From the NCBI GenBank assembly GCA_000696115.1, contig JJOH01000016.1, positions 186,001-250,000 on the forward strand: a stretch of 64,000 nucleotides of DNA. Direction: 5' to 3'. Source of the DNA: Streptomyces olindensis (GTDB taxonomy: Bacteria > Actinomycetota > Actinomycetes > Streptomycetales > Streptomycetaceae). Position 1 is the stretch's first letter; each line of letters opens with the position of its first letter. Below are positions 55,499 through 63,753 of the stretch, piece after piece. Under the pieces are notes generated by a model. It did not search any database and was not told the DNA's origin. It saw nothing but the letters and a program-made list of their open reading frames with translations. Both the position numbers and the translations under genes were made by a program.

Positions 55499-56182
55499 TC
55501 ACCCCACCTTCTCGATCACGGCCCGGCGGATCAGGAACTTGCCGGGCTCACGGACCTGTTCGAAGGCCGCGTTGTTGAGCAGCACACAGCTGCCGGAGAC
55601 CGAAGTGACCTCCACCGTCGTGGACTTGTCGTTGTCCAGGTTGGTGACCTTCAGCTTCGTGCCGACCGGGAACTGGTTGCTGGACGCGGCAGGCGCACCG
55701 CCCTCACCGGAGAGCGTGACGGTGGAGCCGTTGCACACCTGCTGTCCGGAGCCCGCGGCGCCACCGCCGGGGTTCTCCGCGGGCTGCGAGGGCTGCACCG
55801 ACTCCGCCGGCTGCTGCGACTGGGGCGGCGCCGACTGTGCGGGCTGCGACGGCTGCGCGGTCTGGGAGTCCTGAGCCGACTCCCCGACCACGCACCCCGA
55901 CGCCTCCTGCTTCCGCTTGATCTCCGCGACGACCGCCTCGCGGTTGGCGATCCGCGCCTCGGACTGCGCGTCGGGGTTGGCCCGCTGGTCCGCGATGAAC
56001 TTCTGGTTGTTGCCGAGGGCGGTGGCCAGCCCCAGGCAGACCGTCGACTCAGCCGAGGACTTGGGGGTCTGCGCGGCGTTCGACGTGCTCGCCATGACGA
56101 AGGCCCCGCCTCCCGCCACCGTCGCCGCGCTCACCAGCAGCGCGAGTTTCTTCTTCGTACCGAGCGTTCTCCTGCGCGACAT
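55499..56182 (-). CDS. Secreted hypothetical protein with a Pro/Gln/Ser-rich linker
   Basis: This 227-residue protein has a signal peptide (cleavage near SNAAQ, about residue 37), a helical region with two Cys (VCLGLATAL, ASGCVVG), a PAQS/QPAES-rich linker (about 100-140) and a C-terminal beta domain (about 145-227) with two more Cys (QVCNGS, SGSCVLL). The final part, TKLKVTNLDNDKSTTVEV then LNNAAFEQVREPGKFLIRRA, resembles the double-psi beta-barrel of RlpA-like proteins, but I am not certain. It is probably a cell-wall associated protein. AGGAGG lies before the ATG at 56180-56182. Confidence 0.8.
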   Translation of the reverse strand: MSRRRTLGTKKKLALLVSAATVAGGGAFVMASTSNAAQTPKSSAESTVCLGLATALGNNQKFIADQRANPDAQSEARIANREAVVAEIKRKQEASGCVVGESAQDSQTAQPSQPAQSAPPQSQQPAESVQPSQPAENPGGGAAGSGQQVCNGSTVTLSGEGGAPAASSNQFPVGTKLKVTNLDNDKSTTVEVTSVSGSCVLLNNAAFEQVREPGKFLIRRAVIEKVG

Positions 56183-56303
56183 GCGCGCCTCCTGAAGAGG
56201 TAGGGGAGCGTACGCCGCTATGTACGAGATACCGAACGAAGTTACTCAGTGGTTACAGGAGTCAGCTGAGTGACCTGTGCCACACGGGCAGGGAGACCGG
56301 CTG

Positions 56304-56663
56304 TCAGCGTGACAGGGCGTCCTGTACGGCCTCGTCGGTGCGGGCCACCACCGCCGTGCCGTCGTCCGCGGTGATGATCGGGCGCTGGATCAGCTTGGGG
56401 TGCTCGGCGAGCGCCTTGATCCACCGGTCGCGCGAACCGGCGTCCCGCGGCCACTCCTTGAGGCCGAGCTCCTTGGCGGCGGCTTCCTGGGTGCGGGTGA
56501 TGTCCCAGGGTTCGAGCCCGAGGCGGGTGAGGACGCCCCGGATCTCGTCCTCGCTCGGCACGTCCTCCAGGTAGCGGCGGACGGTGTAGTCGGCACCCTC
56601 GGCGTCGAGCAGCTGTACCGCGCTGCGGCACTTCGAGCAGGCGGGATTGATCCAGATCTCCAT
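56304..56663 (-). CDS. ArsC/Spx family thioredoxin-fold protein
   Basis: This 119-residue protein starts MEIWINPACSKCRSAVQLLD, with the CxxC motif at residues 9 and 12 of ArsC/Spx proteins. The helical insertion (DEIRGVLTRLGLEPW) and the LIQRPIITADDGTAVVAR segment, with the Arg-Pro pair used by the glutaredoxin-linked arsenate reductases, are present. No arsenic-resistance genes are nearby, so arsenate reduction is only one possibility; relatives also act as regulators. The ATG at 56661-56663 lacks a ribosome binding site and the message may be leaderless. Confidence 0.88.
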   Translation of the reverse strand: MEIWINPACSKCRSAVQLLDAEGADYTVRRYLEDVPSEDEIRGVLTRLGLEPWDITRTQEAAAKELGLKEWPRDAGSRDRWIKALAEHPKLIQRPIITADDGTAVVARTDEAVQDALSR

Positions 56664-56909
56664 GGGGCCACGGTACGCGCCGCGGGGCCGGTGAGCGCCG
56701 CAGGGTCTGTTCGATTTTCCGCAGCCCCACCGGCACCTCGGGGACCTGCCGTGACGCGACGCCAATTCCCTTTTCGACCTGGGTGTTTGCCGCGCTCTGC
56801 GGCCTCCCCGTTGTCAGTGCCCGGCGGTAAACTGTAAGCAGTGTTCGAGGGTGGCCGCCGGGGGCGTGGACGTCTCCGGGGGCCACCCGACCGCGACAGG
56901 AGGATGCCT

Positions 56910-57224
56910 GTGCCCGCTGCCGCTCTGACGTCGAAGCCGCTGCCCACCCAGTCCACCGCGAAGCGCCCCGTCCTGCTCGACCTGCCGTACGCGCCCGTGG
57001 CGAAGCGGCCGTTGCCGCCGGGCCGGCCGCGCGAGTGGTACGTCACGCACAACCGCCGCCTCAAGGCCATGCGCCTCGCCATCGCCCTGCTCGACTCGGG
57101 CGTCTACATGCCGAACCAGGCCCGCAACGAGACGATCCGCACTACGGCGGAGCTGATCGGCGTCCATCCGCCGTCGGACACGACGTGCCACATGGTGCGG
57201 GCGCTCATGCGGTACGCGCGCTGA
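56910..57224 (+). CDS. Small conserved-looking hypothetical protein
   Basis: This 104-residue basic protein is not recognised. The second half (PREWYVTHNRRLKAMRLAIA, PNQARNETIRTTAELIGVHP, TCHMVRALMRYAR) has coding-like base use and helical periodicity with several Arg. The GTG at 56910 is preferred over an ATG at 56904, because AGGAGG sits 6 nt before the GTG but directly against the ATG. It converges with the aldo/keto reductase gene. No membrane segment or signal peptide is present, so it should be cytoplasmic. Confidence 0.75.
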   Translation: MPAAALTSKPLPTQSTAKRPVLLDLPYAPVAKRPLPPGRPREWYVTHNRRLKAMRLAIALLDSGVYMPNQARNETIRTTAELIGVHPPSDTTCHMVRALMRYAR

Positions 57225-57238
57225 CCCGGCCGATCACG

Positions 57239-57279
57239 AGCGCCGGCCGCCCTGTTCCCACGGGGCGTCCGGCGCTTTG
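57239..57279. terminator. Hairpin between convergent hypothetical and reductase genes
   Basis: A 14-bp stem with one mismatch (57239-57252 with 57263-57276), a 10-nt loop and a following T-run lies between stop codons at 57224 and 57285. Confidence 0.85.
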
Positions 57280-57284
57280 TCCTG

Positions 57285-58340
57285 TCATGCCGCCCGGCCC
57301 GGCGCGGCGAACAGGGGCGGGTTCAGGCGGGCGAAGCCCTCCTGGCGCTCGTAGGGGAAGTAGGGGTACGGCGCCGGGCGGTGGCTCGCCGCGTCGAGCC
57401 TCGCCATCTGCTCGGGGGTCAGGGACCAGCCGACCGCCCCGAGGTTCTGGCGCAGCTGCCGCTCGTCGCGGGCGCCGATGATGACGGAGGACACGGTCGG
57501 CCGCCGGAGCAGCCAGTTGAGGGCGATCTGCGGCACGGCCCGGCCCGTCTCCGCCGCGATCTCATCCAGCGCGTCCACCACGCCGTAGAGGTGCTCCTCG
57601 GTGACGGGCGGGCCGTAGTCGGCGGTGCGGTGCAGGCGGCTGTCGGTCGGGAGTGGGGCCCCGCGGCGGATTCTGCCGGTGAGGCGCCCCCAGCCGAGCG
57701 GGCTCCAGACGATCGCGCCGAGGCCCTGGTCCAGGGCGAGCGGCATGAGCTCCCACTCGTAGTCGCGGCCGAGGAGGGAGTAGTACACCTGGTGGGCCGC
57801 GTAGCGCGGGTGTCCGTTCCTCTCCGCCGCCGCGAGGGACTTCATCACCTGCCAACCGGAGAAGTTGGAGACGCCGACGTAGCGCACCTTGCCCGCGCGC
57901 ACGAGGGTGTCGAGGGTCGCCAGCACCTCCTCGACCGGCGTCCCGGCGTCGAAGGCGTGGAGCTGGAACAGGTCGATGTGGTCGGTGCCGAGCCGGCGCA
58001 GGGCCTCCTCACAGGCGGTGATCAGCCGGGAGCGGGAGGAGCCCGCGTCGCCCGGTCCGTCGCCCGTGGGCAGGCTCGTCTTGGTGGAGACGAGCACCTG
58101 GTCCCGGCGCCCCTTGATCGCCTCTCCCAGCACCTCCTCGGAGGCGCCGCCGGAGTAGACGTCGGCGGTGTCGAACATCGTGATCCCGGCGTCCAGGCAG
58201 ATGTCCACCAGGCGGCGTGCCTCCCGCGCGTCGGTCGTGCCCCACGCCCCGAAGAGCGGACCGCGGCCGCCGAAGGTGCCGGCTCCGAAGCTCAGCGCGG
58301 GGACCATGAGTCCGGACGCGCCCAATCGCCTGTATTCCAT
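57285..58340 (-). CDS. Aldo/keto reductase
   Basis: The 351-residue TIM-barrel oxidoreductase should use NADPH to reduce aldehydes or ketones. The catalytic tetrad is visible: Asp in MFDTADVYSGG, Tyr in the same motif, Lys in VLVSTKTSLP, and His in IDLFQLHAFD. The C-terminal cofactor-binding segment SSVIIGARDERQLRQNL is also present. The ATG at 58338-58340 has AAGGGG 5 nt upstream. It is divergent from a TetR gene across a perfect inverted repeat that probably serves as its operator. Confidence 0.93.
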   Translation of the reverse strand: MEYRRLGASGLMVPALSFGAGTFGGRGPLFGAWGTTDAREARRLVDICLDAGITMFDTADVYSGGASEEVLGEAIKGRRDQVLVSTKTSLPTGDGPGDAGSSRSRLITACEEALRRLGTDHIDLFQLHAFDAGTPVEEVLATLDTLVRAGKVRYVGVSNFSGWQVMKSLAAAERNGHPRYAAHQVYYSLLGRDYEWELMPLALDQGLGAIVWSPLGWGRLTGRIRRGAPLPTDSRLHRTADYGPPVTEEHLYGVVDALDEIAAETGRAVPQIALNWLLRRPTVSSVIIGARDERQLRQNLGAVGWSLTPEQMARLDAASHRPAPYPYFPYERQEGFARLNPPLFAAPGRAA

Positions 58341-58357
58341 CGGGACCCCTTCTGGTC

Positions 58358-58394
58358 TCACTAACGGGTCTGTGGTTCCGTTAGTGATGACTAA
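58358..58394. promoter_or_regulatory. TetR operator between the aldo/keto reductase and TetR genes
   Basis: TCACTAACGG (58358-58367) and CCGTTAGTGA (58378-58387) form a perfect 10-bp inverted repeat with a 10-nt spacer. The right arm also belongs to a second dyad, TTAGT-GATG-ACTAA (58381-58394). The repeat starts 18 bp from the reductase start and ends 47 bp before the TetR start, ideal for joint repression of both genes. Confidence 0.8.
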
Positions 58395-58434
58395 GGTAGC
58401 AGGGGGAAGCTGCTAATGAAACAGGAGTGCCGTT

Positions 58435-59061
58435 ATGACTGACGGGGTCGAGCCGGGGACCGTACGTCCCGGCGGGCGCACGGCGCGGGTGCGGGAGGCG
58501 GTGCTGCGGGCGGCCGAGGACGCCCTGACCGAGCAGGGCTTCACCGGGCTGGACCTGGCCGACGTCGCGCGCCGCGCCCAGGTGGGCAAGACGACCGTCT
58601 ACCGCCGCTGGGGAACAGTGACGGGCCTGGTGGCCGACCTCTTGCAGGACATGGCCGAGCAGTCGGCGCCGCGCAGCGAGACCGGTTCGCTGCTCGGCGA
58701 CCTGACGGCCAACGCCCGGCTCGTCCAGCGGACCCTGACGGATCCCCGCCAAGGCGCGCTGTTCAAGGCGCTGATCGCCGCCGCCACCGGTGACGTGAAG
58801 ACGGCCGCGGCACTGCACCGCTTCTACGACATCCGCGTCAGGGAGTGGGCCCCCTGCGTCCGGCAGGCCGTCGAACGGGGTGAGGTGCCCGAGGGCACGG
58901 ACCCGCACGACGTGATCCGGGCCGTCTCCGCTCCGCTCTACTACCACCTGCTCATCAGTGGCGGCCGACTCGACGAGCCCACGGCCGACCGGGCCGCCGA
59001 GGCGGCGGCGATGGCGGCCCGGGCGGGGGTGTTCGTACGGGTCGGGGGGAAGCATGCGTAG
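58435..59061 (+). CDS. TetR family regulator of the adjacent aldo/keto reductase
   Basis: The protein of 208 residues has the TetR N-terminus VLRAAEDALTEQGFTGLDLA with VGKTTVYRRWGTVTGLVADL, and a C-terminal domain of the TetR_C_16/AcrR-like type. ACAGGAG lies 7 nt before the ATG at 58435. Divergent arrangement with a reductase across a perfect operator is the classic layout of a ligand-induced detoxification pair; the ligand may be a reductase substrate. That pairing is inference from the layout. Confidence 0.92.
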   Translation: MTDGVEPGTVRPGGRTARVREAVLRAAEDALTEQGFTGLDLADVARRAQVGKTTVYRRWGTVTGLVADLLQDMAEQSAPRSETGSLLGDLTANARLVQRTLTDPRQGALFKALIAAATGDVKTAAALHRFYDIRVREWAPCVRQAVERGEVPEGTDPHDVIRAVSAPLYYHLLISGGRLDEPTADRAAEAAAMAARAGVFVRVGGKHA

Positions 59062-59089
59062 TCGGCGGGTCTTTGGCGGGCGGCGGCCT

Positions 59090-59170
59090 TCAGCGCACCC
59101 AGCCCCGTCAGCGCACGCAGCCCCGCACTCAGCGCCGTCAGCGCACGCAGCCCCGCACTCAGCCCCGTCT
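59090..59170. repeat. Tandem 30-bp repeat between convergent genes
   Basis: A 29-bp sequence is repeated perfectly at 59105-59133 and 59135-59163 (period 30), with partial copies on both sides. It lies just after the TetR stop, 37 bp before the stop of the next, convergent gene. Perfect tandem copies suggest strain-to-strain length variation. Confidence 0.85.
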
Positions 59171-59199
59171 GTGCCGAGCCCGTAAGTACCCCCGGCCCG

Positions 59200-60396
59200 T
59201 CAACCCGTCGCCAGTTCCTTCTCCAGCGGTGTGCGGAAGCGCGGGGTGATTCTGGTCGTCCCCAGCCATCCGCTCAGCCGCTCCGCCGCTGTCTCGATCG
59301 CCGTGCGGGCCTCCCGGCCGACGCCCTCCTCGTCGAGGATCCGCCAGGTGATCTCCCCGTCGGGCCGCTGGGCCCAGCCGCCGATCACCCGGCCGTTCCA
59401 CCACACCGTCGGCCCGACGTTGCCGCTGCGGTCGAACAGCTGCGGCCGCAGCTCCGGCGCCAGGTACCAGTCGCGCTGCTGCCATCCCATCGCCGTCGGG
59501 TCGAGACCGGGCAGCAGGGCGGCCCAGGGCTCGTCCGGCGCGGACACCGGGTCGACGTCCTCCCCGGCCACGAACCCCGGGCCCTCGTCCAGCGTCACCG
59601 GCCGCGCCCCGCACGCCGCCAGCGCCCTGCGGACGTCCGTCACACGCCACCCCGTCCACCACTTGAGGTCGGCCTCCGTCGCCGGACCGCACGCGGCGAG
59701 CCACCGCCCCAGCAGCTCCGCCTGCGCCTCGGCGGCGTCCAGCTCGGGATGCTCGGGGGCCACGGCCCAGCGGAACTGGCTGGACGTCCAGGAGCCGAGC
59801 GGCCGACCGCGGACGACCTTGCCCTCGACGCCGAGCACCTTCAGCAGCCGGGTCGAGACCGTGTGCAGACCCTCGTAGCTCTTGCCGGCCGCGTAGACGA
59901 ACTGCTCGCGCAGCCGGGGCTCGTCCTGGGCGAGTTCGGCGGCCGTCGCCTGCCCACGCCGGGCGAGTGCCGCCAGCGTCGACTCCTCGACCTCCTTCAG
60001 CCAGGCCGCGTCCGGCGCCCCGCCCGCGGCCATGTCCTTGAGGAGCGCGGCCCGCTCCCGGGCGGCGACCGCCAGCCCGGTCGAGGCGTGCACGACGGCG
60101 GTGAGGCCGGTGGGGAAGACGAACACGGTGTGCCGCATGCCGTGCATCCGCACCAGGGAACGGTCCTCGTACAGCGCGCGTCCGGTCTCGTCCACCGTCT
60201 TCGCCGGGTCGGCGAGCCGCGCGCCCACGGCCAGGTACACCGTCGCCGGGTCCGTGCCGTGCAGGGCGACGAGCGCGTCGGCGACCTCCTCGGGCGTCCC
60301 CGCCCTGGCCTGTCGGGCCAGCCGCTGCCGCAGCGCGAGCCGCGCCCGCCGCTCCGGCACGCCGATGTACCGCTCCGCCCCCATGCCCGCCTCCAC
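59200..60396 (-). CDS. HTH_42 winged-helix protein (AlkZ/YcaQ-like family)
   Basis: This 398-residue protein matches the winged-helix DNA-binding family that includes the AlkZ and YcaQ DNA glycosylases. The N-terminal RRARLALRQRLARQARAGTP with DALVALHGTDPATVYLAVGA, VRMHGMRHTVFVFP in the middle, and WYLAPELRPQLFDRSGNVGP then VWWNGRVIGGWAQR near the end are typical. In AlkZ and YcaQ the first conserved stretch carries a Gln-x-Gln or Gln-x-Asp catalytic motif; here it reads ALHGTDP, so glycosylase activity is uncertain. A role in DNA binding or repair is the best guess. Start ATG at 60394-60396; a second ATG lies at 60384. Confidence 0.85.
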   Translation of the reverse strand: MEAGMGAERYIGVPERRARLALRQRLARQARAGTPEEVADALVALHGTDPATVYLAVGARLADPAKTVDETGRALYEDRSLVRMHGMRHTVFVFPTGLTAVVHASTGLAVAARERAALLKDMAAGGAPDAAWLKEVEESTLAALARRGQATAAELAQDEPRLREQFVYAAGKSYEGLHTVSTRLLKVLGVEGKVVRGRPLGSWTSSQFRWAVAPEHPELDAAEAQAELLGRWLAACGPATEADLKWWTGWRVTDVRRALAACGARPVTLDEGPGFVAGEDVDPVSAPDEPWAALLPGLDPTAMGWQQRDWYLAPELRPQLFDRSGNVGPTVWWNGRVIGGWAQRPDGEITWRILDEEGVGREARTAIETAAERLSGWLGTTRITPRFRTPLEKELATG

Positions 60397-60472
60397 TCGC
60401 CGCGTCCTCCGACCCGATCACATCATCGCGGACACCACTGACAATCGACCGCGACCGGCCCGCCGCGCTCCC

Positions 60473-62104
60473 TCAGCCGTACCGCTCCATCAGCCCCGTC
60501 ACGTACGTCTCCAGCCGCCCGCCCAGCACCTCCGGAGTCAGGTCGGTCCGCCCCAGTTCCCGCCACGGGCCCGCGAGCTTCGCCGCGTCCGGGGCGTAGG
60601 CCAGGGCGTCGAGCAGCCGCCAGTACAAGTGGTCGGGGCCCTCGGCCAGGCGCCTGCCGCCCCGCGCCGCGTAGCGCTCCCCGAAGCCGAGGCCGTACTC
60701 CGCGCCGTACAGCAGCGCGAGCGCCGTCGAGCAGTGGGCGACGTCCAGGTCGGCGGGGCCCCAGGAGGTCTCCACCCAGTCGACGACACCGCTGATCCGC
60801 AGCCCGGCCCCGGTGCCCGTGAACAGCACGTTCCCGGGGTGGAAGTCCCGGTGCAGGAAACAGCCGTCGTACGGCGGAGGGTCGCGGCGGATCACCTCCA
60901 CGGCCCGTTCCCACAGCGCGCCTTGTGGCGCGGCCACCCGCTCCGGGGACGTCCAGGCCTGGTACGGTCGCGGCCGCTCCTCGGGAACGACCCGGTGGAT
61001 CCGGGCCAGCTGAGCCGCCAGCAGGTCCACCCGCGCGTCGAGTTCCCCCTCGTCGACCCGGACCCGCCCCGGCAGCACCGACATCAGCAGGGACGGGTGG
61101 TCGCAGTGCTCGCCGGTCGCGTCCACGCCGATCAACTCGGCGGCCGGCACACCCTCCTGCCCCGCCAGCAGCGTGAGGATCCCCGCCTCGCGGGCCAGCA
61201 GCCCGGGCGCGTGCCGCCGGAAGAAGGGCTGCACGAAGCTCCGCAGCGCCAGCTCGGTGCCGTCGTCGAGGGTGAGCCGCCGCAGCTGCGCGCTCCAGCC
61301 GCCCGTCAGGAAAGTGGACGTGGCGACCGTACGGCCCTCGGGGAGCTGTTCGGCCACCCACGCGCGCGTGGCCGTCCAGCCCTGCTCGCCGAGCCCGGTC
61401 AGGACGGCGGAGGCGAACTCCCGCCGGTCGTGGGGACGGTCGCGGAACCACAGGCCCAACCGGTGCTCCGCCTCGGGGAGTTGCCAGTGGGTGAACTGGG
61501 CGCGCCGGGCCAGCGCCGCCGAGACGGCCTCGGTCACGGCGGGCGGGATGACCTCGTCCGTGCCCGGCACCGCGAGCACCGCCCGCCCCTCGTACGCCCG
61601 CAGCACCTCCAGCGCGGGCGCCGCACGCCAGCTCCCGGGCCGGCGGATGATCGCGCTGAACCGCCCGTCGCCGTCGCCGAACGGCACGTCCCACGCCTCG
61701 GCCGCGTACACCGCCGGAGCGCACAGCCCCAGGGCCGCCACCCGGTCCCCGTAGTGCCGGACGAGATCGGCCACGGTCTGGCCGCTCATGCTGAACCCGA
61801 CCAGGACCAGCGGCCCGTCCACGCGCGCGCGTGCGTCGATGACGGACACGGCCTGCTCGAAGCGGCGGCGCAGGCTCGACTCCCGCAGCGCTCCGGTGCT
61901 CTCCCCGTGCCCCGAGAAGTCGAAGGCGAGGGCGCGGCAGCCGAGTGCGGCGAACTCCTCCAGCCACGGCACCAGCCGCTCCTTGCTGCCGTTGCCCGCG
62001 CCGTGCAGCAGTACGACGGTCGTCCTGGCCGGTTCACCGCCGCCGACCAGCCCGCTGAGGCGTTCACCGTCGACGTCGTGCGTGAAGGGGATCGGCTCGC
62101 TCAT
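60473..62104 (-). CDS. Fusion of an alpha/beta hydrolase and an APH-type small-molecule kinase
   Basis: The 543-residue protein joins two enzymes. Residues 1-240 are a serine hydrolase with oxyanion LLHGAGNGSKE and nucleophile Ser at about 105 in LVGFSMSGQTV, with a likely acid in VPGTDEVIPP and His in EAEHRLGLW. Residues 260-543 are an aminoglycoside-phosphotransferase-like kinase with the Brenner motif FLHRDFHPGNVLF and the metal-binding GVVDWVETSWGPADLDVAH. Both active sites look intact. Neighbours are an HTH_42 protein and PspAB/HtpX, giving no clear pathway. The ATG at 62102-62104 (MSEPIPFTHDVDG) is chosen; an ATG 12 nt upstream is possible. Confidence 0.88.
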   Translation of the reverse strand: MSEPIPFTHDVDGERLSGLVGGGEPARTTVVLLHGAGNGSKERLVPWLEEFAALGCRALAFDFSGHGESTGALRESSLRRRFEQAVSVIDARARVDGPLVLVGFSMSGQTVADLVRHYGDRVAALGLCAPAVYAAEAWDVPFGDGDGRFSAIIRRPGSWRAAPALEVLRAYEGRAVLAVPGTDEVIPPAVTEAVSAALARRAQFTHWQLPEAEHRLGLWFRDRPHDRREFASAVLTGLGEQGWTATRAWVAEQLPEGRTVATSTFLTGGWSAQLRRLTLDDGTELALRSFVQPFFRRHAPGLLAREAGILTLLAGQEGVPAAELIGVDATGEHCDHPSLLMSVLPGRVRVDEGELDARVDLLAAQLARIHRVVPEERPRPYQAWTSPERVAAPQGALWERAVEVIRRDPPPYDGCFLHRDFHPGNVLFTGTGAGLRISGVVDWVETSWGPADLDVAHCSTALALLYGAEYGLGFGERYAARGGRRLAEGPDHLYWRLLDALAYAPDAAKLAGPWRELGRTDLTPEVLGGRLETYVTGLMERYG

Positions 62105-62145
62105 ACGGCCATTCATTCACGCGGCGCGGGCCCGTGAGCGGCCGA

Positions 62146-62730
62146 TCACAAACCCGGTGCTCCCCACACGGGGAACCAGCGGCCCAGGTCCTGCTCGATC
62201 GTCAGGTCGTCGGCGAGCGCGGCCCGCGCCTGGAGCTCCAGCGCGTTGTCGCGCCGCTGCGCCTCGCCGGGCAGGGGCGCGAACGGGTAGAACGTGCCGC
62301 GCTTGTAGAGGTAGACCAGCGCGAGCCGCCGCCCCGACCGGTCCCGGAAACCGGCCAGTGAGCACAGCAGTTGGGGGCCGAACCCGTTGACCTCCATCTG
62401 GCTGTTGACGGCGTGCAGGTCGTTCACGAGCGACACGAGTTGGTCGGGGGCGCGGTGCGAGACCAGCCAGGAGTAGCCGTAGTCGTCCTGGGTCAGCCGC
62501 ACCGGCGGGCCGTCGCGGTCGGTGTCGGCGTCCAGCAGGGCCTGCACCTCGCGGTGGGTCTGCTCGAAGGCCGCGCCCTCGACGGTGGCGAAGCACACCG
62601 CGCCCTGCCCGGTCGGGGTGAAGCCCGCGGCGGCCTCCAGGGTCACGGCCGCCGACGGCAGCGCGAAGAGCCGGTCGAGATCCGCCTCGACCGGCTTGCT
62701 CCGGCCGAGCAGGATGTCCAGCAGCCCCAT
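62146..62730 (-). CDS. pspAB: PspA-associated protein PspAB
   Basis: The 194-residue cytoplasmic protein starts MGLLDILLGRSKPVEADLDR and contains GPQLLCSLAGFRDRSGRRLA and VYLYKRGTFYPFAPLPGEAQ, as in the actinobacterial family called PspAB. These genes are typically next to htpX, as here (7 bp apart), and linked to membrane-stress responses with PspA. No pspA gene is in the window. Function at the molecular level is not established. Confidence 0.85.
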   Translation of the reverse strand: MGLLDILLGRSKPVEADLDRLFALPSAAVTLEAAAGFTPTGQGAVCFATVEGAAFEQTHREVQALLDADTDRDGPPVRLTQDDYGYSWLVSHRAPDQLVSLVNDLHAVNSQMEVNGFGPQLLCSLAGFRDRSGRRLALVYLYKRGTFYPFAPLPGEAQRRDNALELQARAALADDLTIEQDLGRWFPVWGAPGL

Positions 62731-62737
62731 GCTCCGC

Positions 62738-63661
62738 TCACACTCCTCCGGGTGACGCCGCCTCGCCCAGCTCGGCGGAGATCCGGCCCAGCTGGTCGAG
62801 CCGCTCCTGAAGGCTCGGGTGGGTCGAGAAGAGCCGTGCGATGCCGGGCTCGCGGCCCAGCGCCGGCGTGAAGTAGAACGCGTTGAAGGCCTGGGCCGTG
62901 CGCAGGTCCTTCGTCGGGATCCGGGCGATGTTGCCGGAGACCTTGGTGAGCGCGGACGCCAGCGCCGAGGGCCGACCGGTGAGCTGGGCCGCCGCCCGGT
63001 CCGCGGCCAGTTCCCGGTACCGCGACAGGGCCCGGATCAGCAGGAAGCTGATCGCGTACACGGCGGCCGACACGCCCATCACCGCGGCGAAGACGGCGGC
63101 CGTGTTCTGGTCCCTGCGGCCCCCGCCGAACACCTGCGAGTAGAACGCGAACCGGACGATCAGCCCCGCGAGCACACCCAGGAACGAGGCGATGGTGATC
63201 ACGGCGACGTCCTTGTGCGCCACGTGGGACAACTCGTGCGCGAGGACGCCCTCCAGCTCGGCCGGCTCCAGTCGCCTGAGCAGCCCGGTCGTCACGCAGA
63301 CCACGGCGTGGTCGGGGTTCCGCCCGGTCGCGAACGCGTTCGGCATGTCCATATCGGACACGGCCACCACCGGCTTGGGCATGTCCGCGAGGGCGCACAT
63401 CCGGTCGATCACCGCGTGCAGCTCGGGGAACTCCTCACGCTCCACGACCCGGCCGCGCATGGCGTACAGCGCGATCCGGTCCGAGAACCAGTACTGCGCG
63501 CCGAGCAGCGCCGCCGCGACCACCACGACCAGCACCCACGACTTCAGCAGCACGACCAACGCGGCGACGAACCCCACGTACACCAGACCGAGCAGGAACA
63601 GCGTGATCCCCATACGGGTGGTCAACCGCCGGTCACTCCGAAAGCGGCTGTGCATCTGCAT
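62738..63661 (-). CDS. htpX: Membrane zinc metalloprotease HtpX
   Basis: This 307-residue M48 protease has hydrophobic helices near residues 18-40 and 45-60 and two more around 145-210. The zinc site HExxH is in VLAHELSHVAHKD, and the third ligand Glu is in YRELAADRAA. HtpX degrades damaged membrane proteins. The ATG at 63659-63661 (MQMHSRFRSDRRL) is chosen; the frame is open to 63859 without similarity. It is upstream of pspAB, 7 bp apart, so the pair should be one transcript for membrane-protein quality control. Confidence 0.93.
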   Translation of the reverse strand: MQMHSRFRSDRRLTTRMGITLFLLGLVYVGFVAALVVLLKSWVLVVVVAAALLGAQYWFSDRIALYAMRGRVVEREEFPELHAVIDRMCALADMPKPVVAVSDMDMPNAFATGRNPDHAVVCVTTGLLRRLEPAELEGVLAHELSHVAHKDVAVITIASFLGVLAGLIVRFAFYSQVFGGGRRDQNTAAVFAAVMGVSAAVYAISFLLIRALSRYRELAADRAAAQLTGRPSALASALTKVSGNIARIPTKDLRTAQAFNAFYFTPALGREPGIARLFSTHPSLQERLDQLGRISAELGEAASPGGV

Positions 63662-63753
63662 CACCCCGCAGCTCACGCACTCGTCCCACTGCCAGTGTGC
63701 ACCCGGGCCCGCCCATGAACGGGTCGTGATCGCCCCCAGGACCGGCAAAGACG

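Noticed and set aside
59090..59170. 30-bp direct repeats as a CRISPR
   Set aside because: Copies touch each other without spacers and no cas genes exist.
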